Source: Coriobacteriaceae bacterium EMTCatB1 (lineage in GTDB: Bacteria > Actinomycetota > Coriobacteriia > Anaerosomatales > Anaerosomataceae). Taken from it: a stretch of DNA of 64,000 nt. A program made the position numbers and the translations under genes. The notes beneath the pieces are model-generated. The model saw only the letters and a list, made by a program, of their open reading frames with translations, was not told the origin of the DNA and searched no databases. This document shows positions 50,730 through 60,520 of the stretch, piece after piece. The DNA is taken from contig BDLO01000001.1 in NCBI GenBank assembly GCA_001950395.1, positions 405,979 through 469,978 on the forward strand, written 5' to 3'. Every line of letters begins with the position of its first letter. The first letter of the stretch is position 1.

Positions 50730-51136
50730 GACCTCTGGAAGCGCGAGACGCAGCACTGCTCGCCGCAGCTGCGGCGGCCGACAAGAAGGGGTCCGACGTC
50801 GTCATCGTCGAGGTCGGGCCGGTGCTCGTGATCACCGAGTACTTCGTCGTCGTGACCGGCTCGAACGACAGGCAAGTGAAGGCGATCGTCGACGAGGTCG
50901 AGAAGCGGCTCAAAAAGGCCGGGCTTACGGTCATCGGCCGGGAAGGCGAGCAGCAGGCGACGTGGGTGCTGCTGGACTTCGGGGAGATCGTGGTGCACGT
51001 TTTCCAACCCGCCGAGCGCGATTTCTACCGGCTCGAGCGTTTGTGGAGCGATGCGCCGCGCGTGCCGTTGCCTGAGGAAATCGCTGGTGCGTCGGAGAAC
51101 GCTGCGGCCGGCGGCGGGGAGCCATCGGCTTCGTGA
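50726..51136 (+). CDS. rsfS: Ribosomal silencing factor RsfS
   Basis: A 136-residue protein that binds L14 and blocks subunit joining under starvation. The family core is 'DVVIVEVGPVLVITEYFVVV' with 'GSNDRQVKAIVDEVEK', then 'WVLLDFGEIVVHVF' and 'ERDFYRLERLW'. GTG 50726 overlaps the previous stop by four bases; the AAGGA lies so close that a start at a CTG at 50735 is conceivable. A short Gly/Ala tail ends the protein. Confidence 0.94.
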   Translation: MRPLEARDAALLAAAAAADKKGSDVVIVEVGPVLVITEYFVVVTGSNDRQVKAIVDEVEKRLKKAGLTVIGREGEQQATWVLLDFGEIVVHVFQPAERDFYRLERLWSDAPRVPLPEEIAGASENAAAGGGEPSAS

Positions 51137-52068
51137 GCGTCTCGAACCGCAGGTACCTGCTCGCGGCCGCCCTCGTGGGAGTCGCTGCCGTGTGGGGCGC
51201 CACGTTCGTGGTCGTGAAGGACGTGGTCGCGCGCTATCCAGTGAACGCCTTCCTGGCGTGGCGGTTCGCCCTGGCCACCACCGTCCTCGCCGCAGCGTTC
51301 CCGAAGGCCGTACGTGCGATCGATGCGCGGACTCTGCGGGCGGGAGCGCTTGCGGGGGTCTTGCTCGCAGCGGGCTACGTGTTCCAGACGTGGGGGCTGG
51401 AGGCGACGAGCGCCAGCAAGGCGGCGTTCGTGACGGGGATGTTCGTGGTGATCACACCGGTGCTGCAGGCAGTGCTGCTGCGGCACACCCCGCGCGTCGA
51501 GACGGTCGCGGGCGTCGCCGTAGCCACCATCGGCCTCTGGTTGCTCTCAGGCGGGCCGGCCGGTGGATGGAACGCAGGTGACACCCGGGTGTTGCTGTGC
51601 GCCGTCGCGTATTCGTTCCACATGATCGTGCTCGGGTCCGTCGGCAGGCGTCACGACGCAGTGGCCCTGACGATCGTGCAGCTCGCGGTCGTGGCGTTGC
51701 TGACGGGCGCTCTCTCGATCGGATTCGAAGGCGCGCCGTTGCCCGCAGACGGACGCCTCATCGCGGCGATCGTTCTCACGGCCGTGCTCGGATCTGCAGT
51801 CGCCTTCGTCGTGCAGACGCACGCGCAGCGGACCATCCCTCCGAGCACAGTCGCGTTGATCCTGGTGACCGAACCGGCCTTCGGGGGGCTGTTCGGCTGG
51901 CTCGCCGGCGAGCGCATCGGGCTCAGGGGGCTGGTCGGGGCGGCGCTCATCCTCGCGGCCATGGTGTTCGTCGAGGTTGCGGGATCTCGCGCAGCGCGTC
52001 GCGGCGAGGAGGTGTCGGTCTCTGTCGAGGGGCCTCCGGTGCCGCTGGAGACCGAGATCGCGGATTGA
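51133..52068 (+). CDS. EamA/DMT-superfamily transporter
   Basis: Membrane transporter of 311 residues with ten predicted helices in two EamA repeats: 'AAVWGATFVVVKDVVARYPV' opens repeat one, and 'VLLCAVAYSFHMIVLGSVGR' with 'LILVTEPAFGGLFGWLAGER' falls in repeat two. Family members export metabolites or amino acids; the substrate is unknown. GTG 51133. Its stop codon lies inside the -35 element of the following tRNA promoter. Confidence 0.9.
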   Translation: MSVSNRRYLLAAALVGVAAVWGATFVVVKDVVARYPVNAFLAWRFALATTVLAAAFPKAVRAIDARTLRAGALAGVLLAAGYVFQTWGLEATSASKAAFVTGMFVVITPVLQAVLLRHTPRVETVAGVAVATIGLWLLSGGPAGGWNAGDTRVLLCAVAYSFHMIVLGSVGRRHDAVALTIVQLAVVALLTGALSIGFEGAPLPADGRLIAAIVLTAVLGSAVAFVVQTHAQRTIPPSTVALILVTEPAFGGLFGWLAGERIGLRGLVGAALILAAMVFVEVAGSRAARRGEEVSVSVEGPPVPLETEIAD

Positions 52069-52092
52069 CCGGCGCTGCGTGGCTGCTATACT
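52065..52092 (+). promoter_or_regulatory. Promoter of tRNA-Ala
   Basis: TTGACC (52065-52070) and TATACT (52087-52092) are 16 bases apart, with TGC just before the -10. The -35 overlaps the stop codon of the DMT exporter. The tRNA starts at 52119. Confidence 0.75.
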
Positions 52093-52118
52093 ACCTTCTG
52101 CTGTCTCGTCAGCACCGT

Positions 52119-52194
52119 GGGGCCATAGCTCAGCTGGGAGAGCGCATGGCTGGCAGCCATGAGGTCAGGGGTTCGAACCCCCTTGGCTCCACCA
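52119..52194 (+). tRNA. tRNA-Ala (anticodon GGC)
   Basis: Complete cloverleaf: acceptor GGGGCCA with TGGCTCC (one G-U pair), D arm GCTC/GAGC, anticodon loop CTGGCAG with anticodon GGC, T arm AGGGG-TTCGAAC-CCCCT, and an encoded CCA. It reads GCC and GCT. Confidence 0.97.
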
Positions 52195-52205
52195 ATACGA
52201 ACTGA

Positions 52206-52236
52206 AACGCCCGTCGCGCGCGATGCGACGGGCGTT
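52206..52236 (+). terminator. Terminator after tRNA-Ala
   Basis: A 12-bp perfect stem, AACGCCCGTCGC with GCGACGGGCGTT, has a seven-base loop. It closes the tRNA unit before leuS. Confidence 0.75.
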
Positions 52237-52335
52237 CGTGTTGCGAGATGCGAGGCTGCGTCCGTCCGCTAGAATAGGTGCTCGCACGCGCGGTACGCGC
52301 GCCCGTAGCTTGCCGAGCCGTTCAGAGGAGCCGAG

Positions 52336-54867
<2,532 letters not shown>

Positions 54868-54941
54868 CAGCTGCACGAGGGCCAGGATTCGTGAAGGTAT
54901 CGGCCATGCGTCGTTAGGGTCGAGCGCGTAGAGTCGCACCC

Positions 54942-54977
54942 GGACGCCCCCTCCGTCCCGGCGAGGAGGGGGCGTCC
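54942..54977 (+). terminator. 13-bp hairpin covering the comEA ribosome site, possibly also the leuS terminator
   Basis: GGACGCCCCCTCC (54942-54954) pairs perfectly with 54965-54977 across a ten-base loop. The 3' arm contains the GGAGGGGG that would serve as the ribosome site for comEA, and the arm ends at the base before its ATG. It could terminate leuS transcripts, or act as a translation block on comEA in read-through mRNA, or both. Confidence 0.6.
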
Positions 54978-55619
54978 ATGTTCGGTGAGCGCGGCGAGAG
55001 TTCGTTGCTGGCGGACGTGCGCCGGCGGGTGCACGAGATGCCGCGTGGCGTACGTGTGGCAGTGGCTGCGGCGTTCGGCCTCGTTGTCGTCGTCGGCGTG
55101 ATGCGTCCAGCAGCATCGACCGGCGACGACATGAGCATCTCCGATCCGGTGGGTGTCTCGTCAGAGGCCACCACGCCCACGCCTGCCGCGGCGGGGGTCG
55201 TCGTGCACGTCGTGGGTGCAGTGCGGCGACCAGGCGTGTACAGCCTGCCGGCGGGTTCGCGCGTGGGCGACGCGGTCGCCGCTGCTGGAGGCACGCTTGG
55301 CAACGCGGCTACTGAAGCCGTGAACCTCGCTCGGGTGCTGAACGACGGGGAGCAGGTGCGGATACCGTCGGCAGACGAGGCGAGCGCGGCGGTTGCAGCA
55401 TCGGGGGTTGCCAGCGATGCCCCGCGCAAGGTCAACATCAACACGGCCACCGCAGCTGAGCTCGATGCGCTGCCCGGTATCGGGCCAGCAACGGCGCAGA
55501 AGATCGTCGACGACCGCGCGCGCAACGGCCCGTTCGCCTCGCCTGAAGACCTCATGCGCGTGCCCGGCATCGGGCCCAAGAAGTTCGACGCCTTGAAAGA
55601 CCTCGTCACGACGGGGTGA
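54978..55619 (+). CDS. comEA: Competence protein ComEA (DNA receptor)
   Basis: Membrane-anchored DNA-binding protein of 213 residues for uptake of DNA. An N-terminal helix (about 24-40), an SLBB domain ('VVHVVGAVRRPGVYSLPAGS' to 'VNLARVLNDGEQVRIP') and a C-terminal double helix-hairpin-helix ('KVNINTATAAELDALPGIGP', 'FASPEDLMRVPGIGPKKFDA') match Gram-positive ComEA. The start codon abuts a 13-bp hairpin. It overlaps comEC by four bases. Confidence 0.94.
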   Translation: MFGERGESSLLADVRRRVHEMPRGVRVAVAAAFGLVVVVGVMRPAASTGDDMSISDPVGVSSEATTPTPAAAGVVVHVVGAVRRPGVYSLPAGSRVGDAVAAAGGTLGNAATEAVNLARVLNDGEQVRIPSADEASAAVAASGVASDAPRKVNINTATAAELDALPGIGPATAQKIVDDRARNGPFASPEDLMRVPGIGPKKFDALKDLVTTG

Positions 55620-58600
55620 ACGTCGTGGGGTGCGATAGAGCTGTGAAGCGACCCCTCGTCCCTCCGTCGGCAGCGCTCTTGGTGGGGGTCTGGGTCGGCA
55701 TATTCGCGACAGAAGCGGCGTGGTGGAACGGCCGGTTCCTCGCGGCGGCCCTCGGCGCCGTGCTCGCGGCGGTCGCAGGTGCGGCGATGGCTGGCAGCGC
55801 ACTGTGCGGGGCCTGCCGCAGATGGGCCGTGCTGCTGGTCGTGGGCGTTGCGCTGGAGTGTCTCGCGTGTGCTGTGTGGCTGCGCGGGTTCGAGCGACGT
55901 TCGGAGCTGATAGCCGACGCGGGCGCGAGGACGTGGGACGCCGTGGTCATCGCGGACGGCGCAGAGGGTCGCTTCGGCGAGCGGACGGCCGTTCGCGTGC
56001 TCGACGGACCGTTCGAGGGGAGCGTGCTGCGCGTGGGTCTTCCTGAGGGACGCGCTGCTCCTGAGCTGGGTCGTCGCGTTCGCTTCAAAGCGATCGTGAA
56101 GCGAGCGTCAGAGACCGAGCGTGCGCGTGGGGACGCCCGTCAGGGGGTGGTAGGTCACGCTTCGCCGTGGCGGTTCGAAGAGGTCGGGTGGACTGAGGGG
56201 CTCCTGGGCGCCGTCTATCGATGGCGAGCGCGATGCGCGCGAGACCTGGCGCGCATCGAGGGCGACCCCGGGGCGCTGCTCGCGGGCATCGGGCTTGGAG
56301 ACCGACGCAGGGTGCGCGGCTCTGATGTGGAGGCCGACTTCCGCACGCTCGGGCTCTCGCACGCGCTCGCAGTCTCTGGGACGCACCTCGGGATCGTCTG
56401 CGGGCTGATGCTGACGGCTGCTCGCAGCGTGGTCCGCAACCGCCGGATCCTCCAGGGGATAGTGGTGCTGACGGCGTGGGTCTTCGCCGCGATGACGGGC
56501 TTCCCGATCTCCGCGGTACGAGCGTGCGCCATGCTGAGCGCGCTCGCGGTCAGCCAGATGGCAGCGGTTCGAAGCGACGCCCTGGCGTCGCTCTCCTGCG
56601 GTGGCGCAGCGGTGCTGATCGTCCAGCCGCGAGCCGCGTTCGACGTGGGTTTCGCGCTTTCGGTGAGCGCCGTGGGCGGGCTGCTCGTGTTCGGACCGAT
56701 CGTGGCGGCGTGGCTTGGAGCAGCGGTCCCCGGGCTGCCGCGCGCTGCTGGGGAGATCCTGGCAGCCGCAATCACCGCGCAGGTTGCAACGACTCCCGTG
56801 TCTGCAGCGGCCTTCGGTGCCGTTTCGGTCGTGGCGCCGATCGCGAACGCGCTCGTGCTGCCGCTCATAGAACCGGCTCTTGGACTGGTTCTCGGTGGCG
56901 CGTGTCTCGGAGGGTGGTCCTCGTTTCTCGGGCGGGCGTGCGTGCTTGCGGCGGGCGTGCTCGCGCGTGGAGCGACCACGCTCGCGCGGCACCTCGCTCG
57001 GATACCGGGAGCGTGCATCGCTGTGCCAGCAAGCGGCGGGTGCATCGCGGCGAGCGTCTCCATGCTCAGTGTGTGGGCGCTCTGGCCGCAGCCCACCCAG
57101 AAGCGTGCGCGACGGACGCTCGTCGCAGCGGTGGCGTTGACGATCGCCGTAACATTCGCGCAGTTGCCGACAGCTGACGTGCGCATCGTGGTGCTGGACG
57201 TCGGCCAAGGGGACGGCATCATCGTGCAGAGCGGTTGGAGGACGCTTCTCGTCGACACCGGGTCGGATCCTGCGACGTTGCGGAAAGCCCTTGGCCGCAG
57301 AGGTGTGCGTCGCATCGATGCGCTCGTGCTGACCCACGCGCACGACGATCACACGGGCGGTTTGGCCGGCCTGAGAGGCGTCTACCATCCGCGATGGATC
57401 GGCGTCCCCGGCGTCGACAGCGTGGAAAGGGATATGCGATCGACGATCGAGGAGGCGCTCGGGTCGGACGAGGGCTCACGGGTCCGTGGGCTTCGGCAGG
57501 GACAGCGGTTCGCAGTCGGAGGCGCGACCGTAGAGGTCTTGTGGCCGCCGAAGGGGCTCACGGGAGCGGCCACGAATGACACGAGCGTCGTCTTGCACGT
57601 CTCGTACGGCGAGTTCGATGCTGTGCTGACCGGCGACGCAGAGTCGCCGGCGCTGGACGAGCTTGCGCGAACGAGGCGGCTGAGCCCGGTCGAGGTGCTG
57701 AAAGTCCCTCACCACGGCAGCGACAACGGGCTCGACGAGGTGGCCACGAGAGAGTGGCGCCCAGAGGCAGCGGTGGTAAGCGTCGGGGCCGGCAACGACT
57801 TCGGGCATCCGTCGATACGTGTGCTTGAGATGCTTCGCTCGTCGGGGTGCCGCGTGTACCGTACGGACCTCGACGGGGACGTGGTCATCGACGCGCAGCG
57901 CTCCAGGTGGCGCGTTCGGTGCGCACGACGACGGGCCGGGAGAGCCGCTGTCACCCCGAAAGCCGGAGGCGCGGCGTCTGAACTGTGTGTGACAATAGCG
58001 CGGAAGGCTACGACGGGACGCGAGGTTGCGTATGGCGGTCACGAGGGTCGAAGATCTCAAGCCGGTCTATCTCATCCACGGCAAGGACGAGTTCTTGCTG
58101 CAGGCCGCGGTCCGCCGGCTGCGTGCGATGTTCGAAGCGGTCGATCCCTCGCAGATGGACGTGGACGTCTTCGACGGACGCCAGGCCACCGGCGACGAAG
58201 TGGTCGCGGCTGCCAACACGCTGCCGTTCGTGAGCCCGCGACGGCTGGTCCTCGTCCGCAACGTCGACCAGATGCCGGCGTCGGAACACCCTCCGCTCGT
58301 GGAGTACGTGGCGTCGCCGGCCAGCACCACGTGCCTGGTTCTGGTGGGCGGAGGGTTGGCGAAGAACACGCGTCTGTACAAGGCTCTCGAGGCGGCCGGC
58401 GCGGTATCCGAGTACGGCTCTCCGAAGCGCAGGGAGTTGGCGCAGTGGGCTGCGAAGCAGGTCGCGGAGAAGGGGAAGCGAATACGGCGCGATGCAGCGG
58501 ATGCGCTCGTATCCGCCGTCGGCGGCGACTTGCGAAGGATCGACGCGGAGGCCGAGAAGCTCGTCGCGTACGTGGGGACGAGGGACGTGATCGAGCTCGC

Positions 58601-58882
58601 GGACGTCGAAGCGGCTGTGACGACGGCCGTCCCGCCGGTGTGGTCGTTCCTGGACGCGCTTGCAGCGCGGGACGCCACCGGCGCGGTGACGACTGCGCGC
58701 ACTCTCGTGGTCTCCGGAGAATCGCCTCTGTCGTTGCTCGCAGCAGCGATAAGACGGGTGCGTCAGCTCCTCAGCGCGAAAGCCTTGATCGAGCGGGGGG
58801 AGCAAGCCGCTGTAGCTCGCGAGCTGGGAATCCAGGACTGGCAGGCGAGGCGGCTCACGAAAGAGGCCCGGCGTTTCCGTGA
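55616..58882 (+). CDS. comEC: ComEC/Rec2 DNA-uptake channel; frame stays open through most of holA
   Basis: Membrane channel that passes single-stranded DNA into the cell. An N-terminal DUF4131 region (about 1-150), the multi-helix competence domain with 'LSHALAVSGTHLGIVCGLML' (about 230-490) and a metallo-beta-lactamase domain ('LDVGQGDGIIVQSG', 'LVLTHAHDDHTGGL', 'KVPHHGSDNGLDEV') are complete by about residue 770, near base 57930. No in-frame stop follows until 58880-58882, giving 1088 codons and 851 bases of overlap with holA in a different frame. The Arg/Gly-rich extra 310 codons resemble no domain. The real end may be TGA 57979 or 57990 if one base is inserted or lost, by mutation or assembly error. 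Confidence 0.8.
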   Translation: MNVVGCDRAVKRPLVPPSAALLVGVWVGIFATEAAWWNGRFLAAALGAVLAAVAGAAMAGSALCGACRRWAVLLVVGVALECLACAVWLRGFERRSELIADAGARTWDAVVIADGAEGRFGERTAVRVLDGPFEGSVLRVGLPEGRAAPELGRRVRFKAIVKRASETERARGDARQGVVGHASPWRFEEVGWTEGLLGAVYRWRARCARDLARIEGDPGALLAGIGLGDRRRVRGSDVEADFRTLGLSHALAVSGTHLGIVCGLMLTAARSVVRNRRILQGIVVLTAWVFAAMTGFPISAVRACAMLSALAVSQMAAVRSDALASLSCGGAAVLIVQPRAAFDVGFALSVSAVGGLLVFGPIVAAWLGAAVPGLPRAAGEILAAAITAQVATTPVSAAAFGAVSVVAPIANALVLPLIEPALGLVLGGACLGGWSSFLGRACVLAAGVLARGATTLARHLARIPGACIAVPASGGCIAASVSMLSVWALWPQPTQKRARRTLVAAVALTIAVTFAQLPTADVRIVVLDVGQGDGIIVQSGWRTLLVDTGSDPATLRKALGRRGVRRIDALVLTHAHDDHTGGLAGLRGVYHPRWIGVPGVDSVERDMRSTIEEALGSDEGSRVRGLRQGQRFAVGGATVEVLWPPKGLTGAATNDTSVVLHVSYGEFDAVLTGDAESPALDELARTRRLSPVEVLKVPHHGSDNGLDEVATREWRPEAAVVSVGAGNDFGHPSIRVLEMLRSSGCRVYRTDLDGDVVIDAQRSRWRVRCARRRAGRAAVTPKAGGAASELCVTIARKATTGREVAYGGHEGRRSQAGLSHPRQGRVLAAGRGPPAACDVRSGRSLADGRGRLRRTPGHRRRSGRGCQHAAVREPATAGPRPQRRPDAGVGTPSARGVRGVAGQHHVPGSGGRRVGEEHASVQGSRGGRRGIRVRLSEAQGVGAVGCEAGRGEGEANTARCSGCARIRRRRRLAKDRRGGREARRVRGDEGRDRARGRRSGCDDGRPAGVVVPGRACSAGRHRRGDDCAHSRGLRRIASVVARSSDKTGASAPQRESLDRAGGASRCSSRAGNPGLAGEAAHERGPAFP

Positions 58883-59024
58883 GTCGGAGCTCGTCGATGC
58901 GTTGTCGAGCGCGGCGGCGGCTGAGGCGGACATGAAAACGAGCCGCGGCGATGCCGGGCTCGTTCTCGAACGGTGGGTGCTGCGGGTCTGTGTCCCAGAG
59001 GCCGTGCAGACCGGCGAGAGGTAG
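58032..59024 (+). CDS. holA: DNA polymerase III subunit delta
   Basis: Clamp-loader subunit of 330 residues that opens the sliding clamp. It starts 'LKPVYLIHGKDEFLLQAAVR', has the AAA+-like N-terminal fold without a true Walker A, 'VSPRRLVLVRNVDQMPASEH', and the C-terminal collar with 'SPLSLLAAAIRRVRQLLSAK'. ATG 58032 has GAGG upstream. It commonly follows comEC and precedes rpsT on the opposite or same strand. Codon structure here favours this frame over the comEC continuation. Confidence 0.92.
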   Translation: MAVTRVEDLKPVYLIHGKDEFLLQAAVRRLRAMFEAVDPSQMDVDVFDGRQATGDEVVAAANTLPFVSPRRLVLVRNVDQMPASEHPPLVEYVASPASTTCLVLVGGGLAKNTRLYKALEAAGAVSEYGSPKRRELAQWAAKQVAEKGKRIRRDAADALVSAVGGDLRRIDAEAEKLVAYVGTRDVIELADVEAAVTTAVPPVWSFLDALAARDATGAVTTARTLVVSGESPLSLLAAAIRRVRQLLSAKALIERGEQAAVARELGIQDWQARRLTKEARRFRESELVDALSSAAAAEADMKTSRGDAGLVLERWVLRVCVPEAVQTGER

Positions 59025-59029
59025 CGGCG

Positions 59030-59296
59030 TCAGTCCTCCATGGCGTTGACCGCGGCCATGACGCCGGACTTGCGGTTCGCGGCCTGGTTCGGGTGGATGA
59101 CTCCCTTGCTTGCGGCCTTGTCGAGCGCCCGGCACGCGACGCGGGCGGCCTCAAGGGCCTTCTCCTTGTCGCCAGCAGCAATCGCCTCGTGCACGCGCTT
59201 CACGTAGGTCTTCAGCGCGGACTTCACCGCGCGGTTGCGCTTACGGGCCTTCTCGTTGGTGAGGATCCGCTTCTTCTGGCTCTTGATGTTCGCCAC
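59030..59296 (-). CDS. rpsT: 30S ribosomal protein S20
   Basis: Small-subunit ribosomal protein of 88 residues. It begins '[20 protein letters not shown]' and ends with '[20 protein letters not shown]', both typical. The start is GTG 59296 with GGAAGG upstream. It is convergent with holA, with five bases between the stops. Confidence 0.97.
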   Translation of the reverse strand: MANIKSQKKRILTNEKARKRNRAVKSALKTYVKRVHEAIAAGDKEKALEAARVACRALDKAASKGVIHPNQAANRKSGVMAAVNAMED

Positions 59297-59357
59297 GACA
59301 GTCGTTCCTTCCGATTCTCACTGGTTTGGTTCAAGACCTGTGCATTCGAGCTTGGAG

Positions 59358-59386
59358 AGTCTAGCACAGCCCGCAGACATCGCCAA
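59358..59386 (-). promoter_or_regulatory. Promoter of rpsT
   Basis: On the minus strand TTGGCG (59386-59381) and TAGACT (59363-59358) are 17 bases apart, and TGC precedes the -10. It is placed about 60 bases before the rpsT start. Confidence 0.7.
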
Positions 59387-59408
59387 GAATGGTGACGAGA
59401 CAGAGGAG

Positions 59409-59437
59409 TTGACCTACCATCAATGCGGATTTACTTT
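59409..59437 (+). promoter_or_regulatory. Promoter of the multiheme cytochrome operon
   Basis: TTGACC (59409-59414) and TACTTT (59432-59437) are 17 bases apart in a locally AT-richer stretch. The predicted start near 59444 falls after an in-frame ATG at 59439, which supports GTG 59472 as the cytochrome start. Confidence 0.6.
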
Positions 59438-59471
59438 TATGAACAGCATCGCGCGTAAAGAGGGAGATTCG

Positions 59472-60494
59472 GTGAACTGTCGCTGGTGGGTCACAATCGC
59501 CGCGACGCTCGTCATCGCGCTGACGGCTCTCTGTCAGGCTCCTGCGCACGCCTACCCCACGTACACAGGCAGTTTCACATGCGACCAGTGCCACGCCACC
59601 GGTCCTGAGGGCTCGGACTGGGACGGCTCCGGGCCCCACAAGGGATACGCAACGACCACGCGCAAGTGCGTCGTGTGCCACACCGTGCACGTCGCGCCGG
59701 CCGACTCGGTGCTGCTCTTGCAAGGAGCGACGGTCTCTGCGGCCTGCTTGCACTGTCACGATGGCACGGGCGGGGTAGGGGTGTACGCCACAATCGCGGC
59801 GTACGGCGGTTCGGTGGCCGCTTCGCACAGCTGCGACACGACGAGCGTGGTGCCGGGAGGTTCGCAGCCGCTTTCTGGTCCGCTGTCGTGCGCCGACTGC
59901 CACAGCGCCCACGGATCAAGCACGGTCGTCCCGTTCCTGCGCGACTCGGGCCGGGCGTTCGCGGCAGACGAGTACGTGTACTCCGACTGCCTGCTGCGGA
60001 GCGACGTGAACACATCGGTTTCAGACGCATACCCTGTCTATGGGGCGAGGTGGTGCGCCGCCTGCCACGACGAGCGCCACTCGGACTCGTCCTCGACCGT
60101 GAACCACCCGGTCGAGCCGTCGATGTCCTTCGGCTACGGCGACGTGACCTCCACGGTGACCGCGGACTCGTGGCGGCTGTACGACCCCGGCGTCGGCTTC
60201 GCCGTCGGCATGGGCCGGACGAACGCGGGCTACCTCATGGCGCCAGTTCCCGAGGCGGGCGATGGGCGCATCGAGGCGCGACGACCGCCGATCTGCCAGC
60301 AGTGCCACGAGGACGCGAGGGACGTAGAGAGCGTCTTCAGCGCCGACTACACCCACCGCGGCACCGACCCGTGGAACGTGCCCATCAACCCCGAGTTCAC
60401 CACGTTCCCGCACCAGACGACGAACCCGTACATGACGGTCGAGCGCGGGGACGACCTATGCATGAACTGCCACGAGACGTCCTCGCTGCCGTGA
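59472..60494 (+). CDS. Exported seven-heme c-type cytochrome
   Basis: Secreted multiheme protein of 340 residues. A Sec signal peptide ends near 'APAHA' (about residue 27). Seven CxxCH heme motifs follow: CDQCH, CVVCH, CLHCH, CADCH, CAACH, CQQCH and CMNCH, many with nearby histidines such as 'HTVH', 'HSAH' and 'HDERH' that could be second ligands. The spacing resembles doubled-CxxCH-type cytochromes. It probably carries electrons outside the membrane to extracellular or periplasmic acceptors. GTG 59472 has GGGAG upstream. The giant cytochrome gene starts 26 bases downstream, so both are likely co-transcribed. Confidence 0.9.
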   Translation: MNCRWWVTIAATLVIALTALCQAPAHAYPTYTGSFTCDQCHATGPEGSDWDGSGPHKGYATTTRKCVVCHTVHVAPADSVLLLQGATVSAACLHCHDGTGGVGVYATIAAYGGSVAASHSCDTTSVVPGGSQPLSGPLSCADCHSAHGSSTVVPFLRDSGRAFAADEYVYSDCLLRSDVNTSVSDAYPVYGARWCAACHDERHSDSSSTVNHPVEPSMSFGYGDVTSTVTADSWRLYDPGVGFAVGMGRTNAGYLMAPVPEAGDGRIEARRPPICQQCHEDARDVESVFSADYTHRGTDPWNVPINPEFTTFPHQTTNPYMTVERGDDLCMNCHETSSLP

Positions 60495-60520
60495 GCGAGG
60501 GCGCCATGAGGGGAGGCGCG

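Noticed and set aside
52237..52335. T-box or other riboswitch upstream of leuS
   Set aside because: The leader between the tRNA-Ala terminator and leuS is under 100 bases and lacks a T-box sequence or specifier stem.
57930..58882. A new C-terminal domain of ComEC
   Set aside because: The extra codons are Arg/Gly-rich and read holA out of frame, while the holA frame shows clear family conservation. It is not credible as a folded domain.
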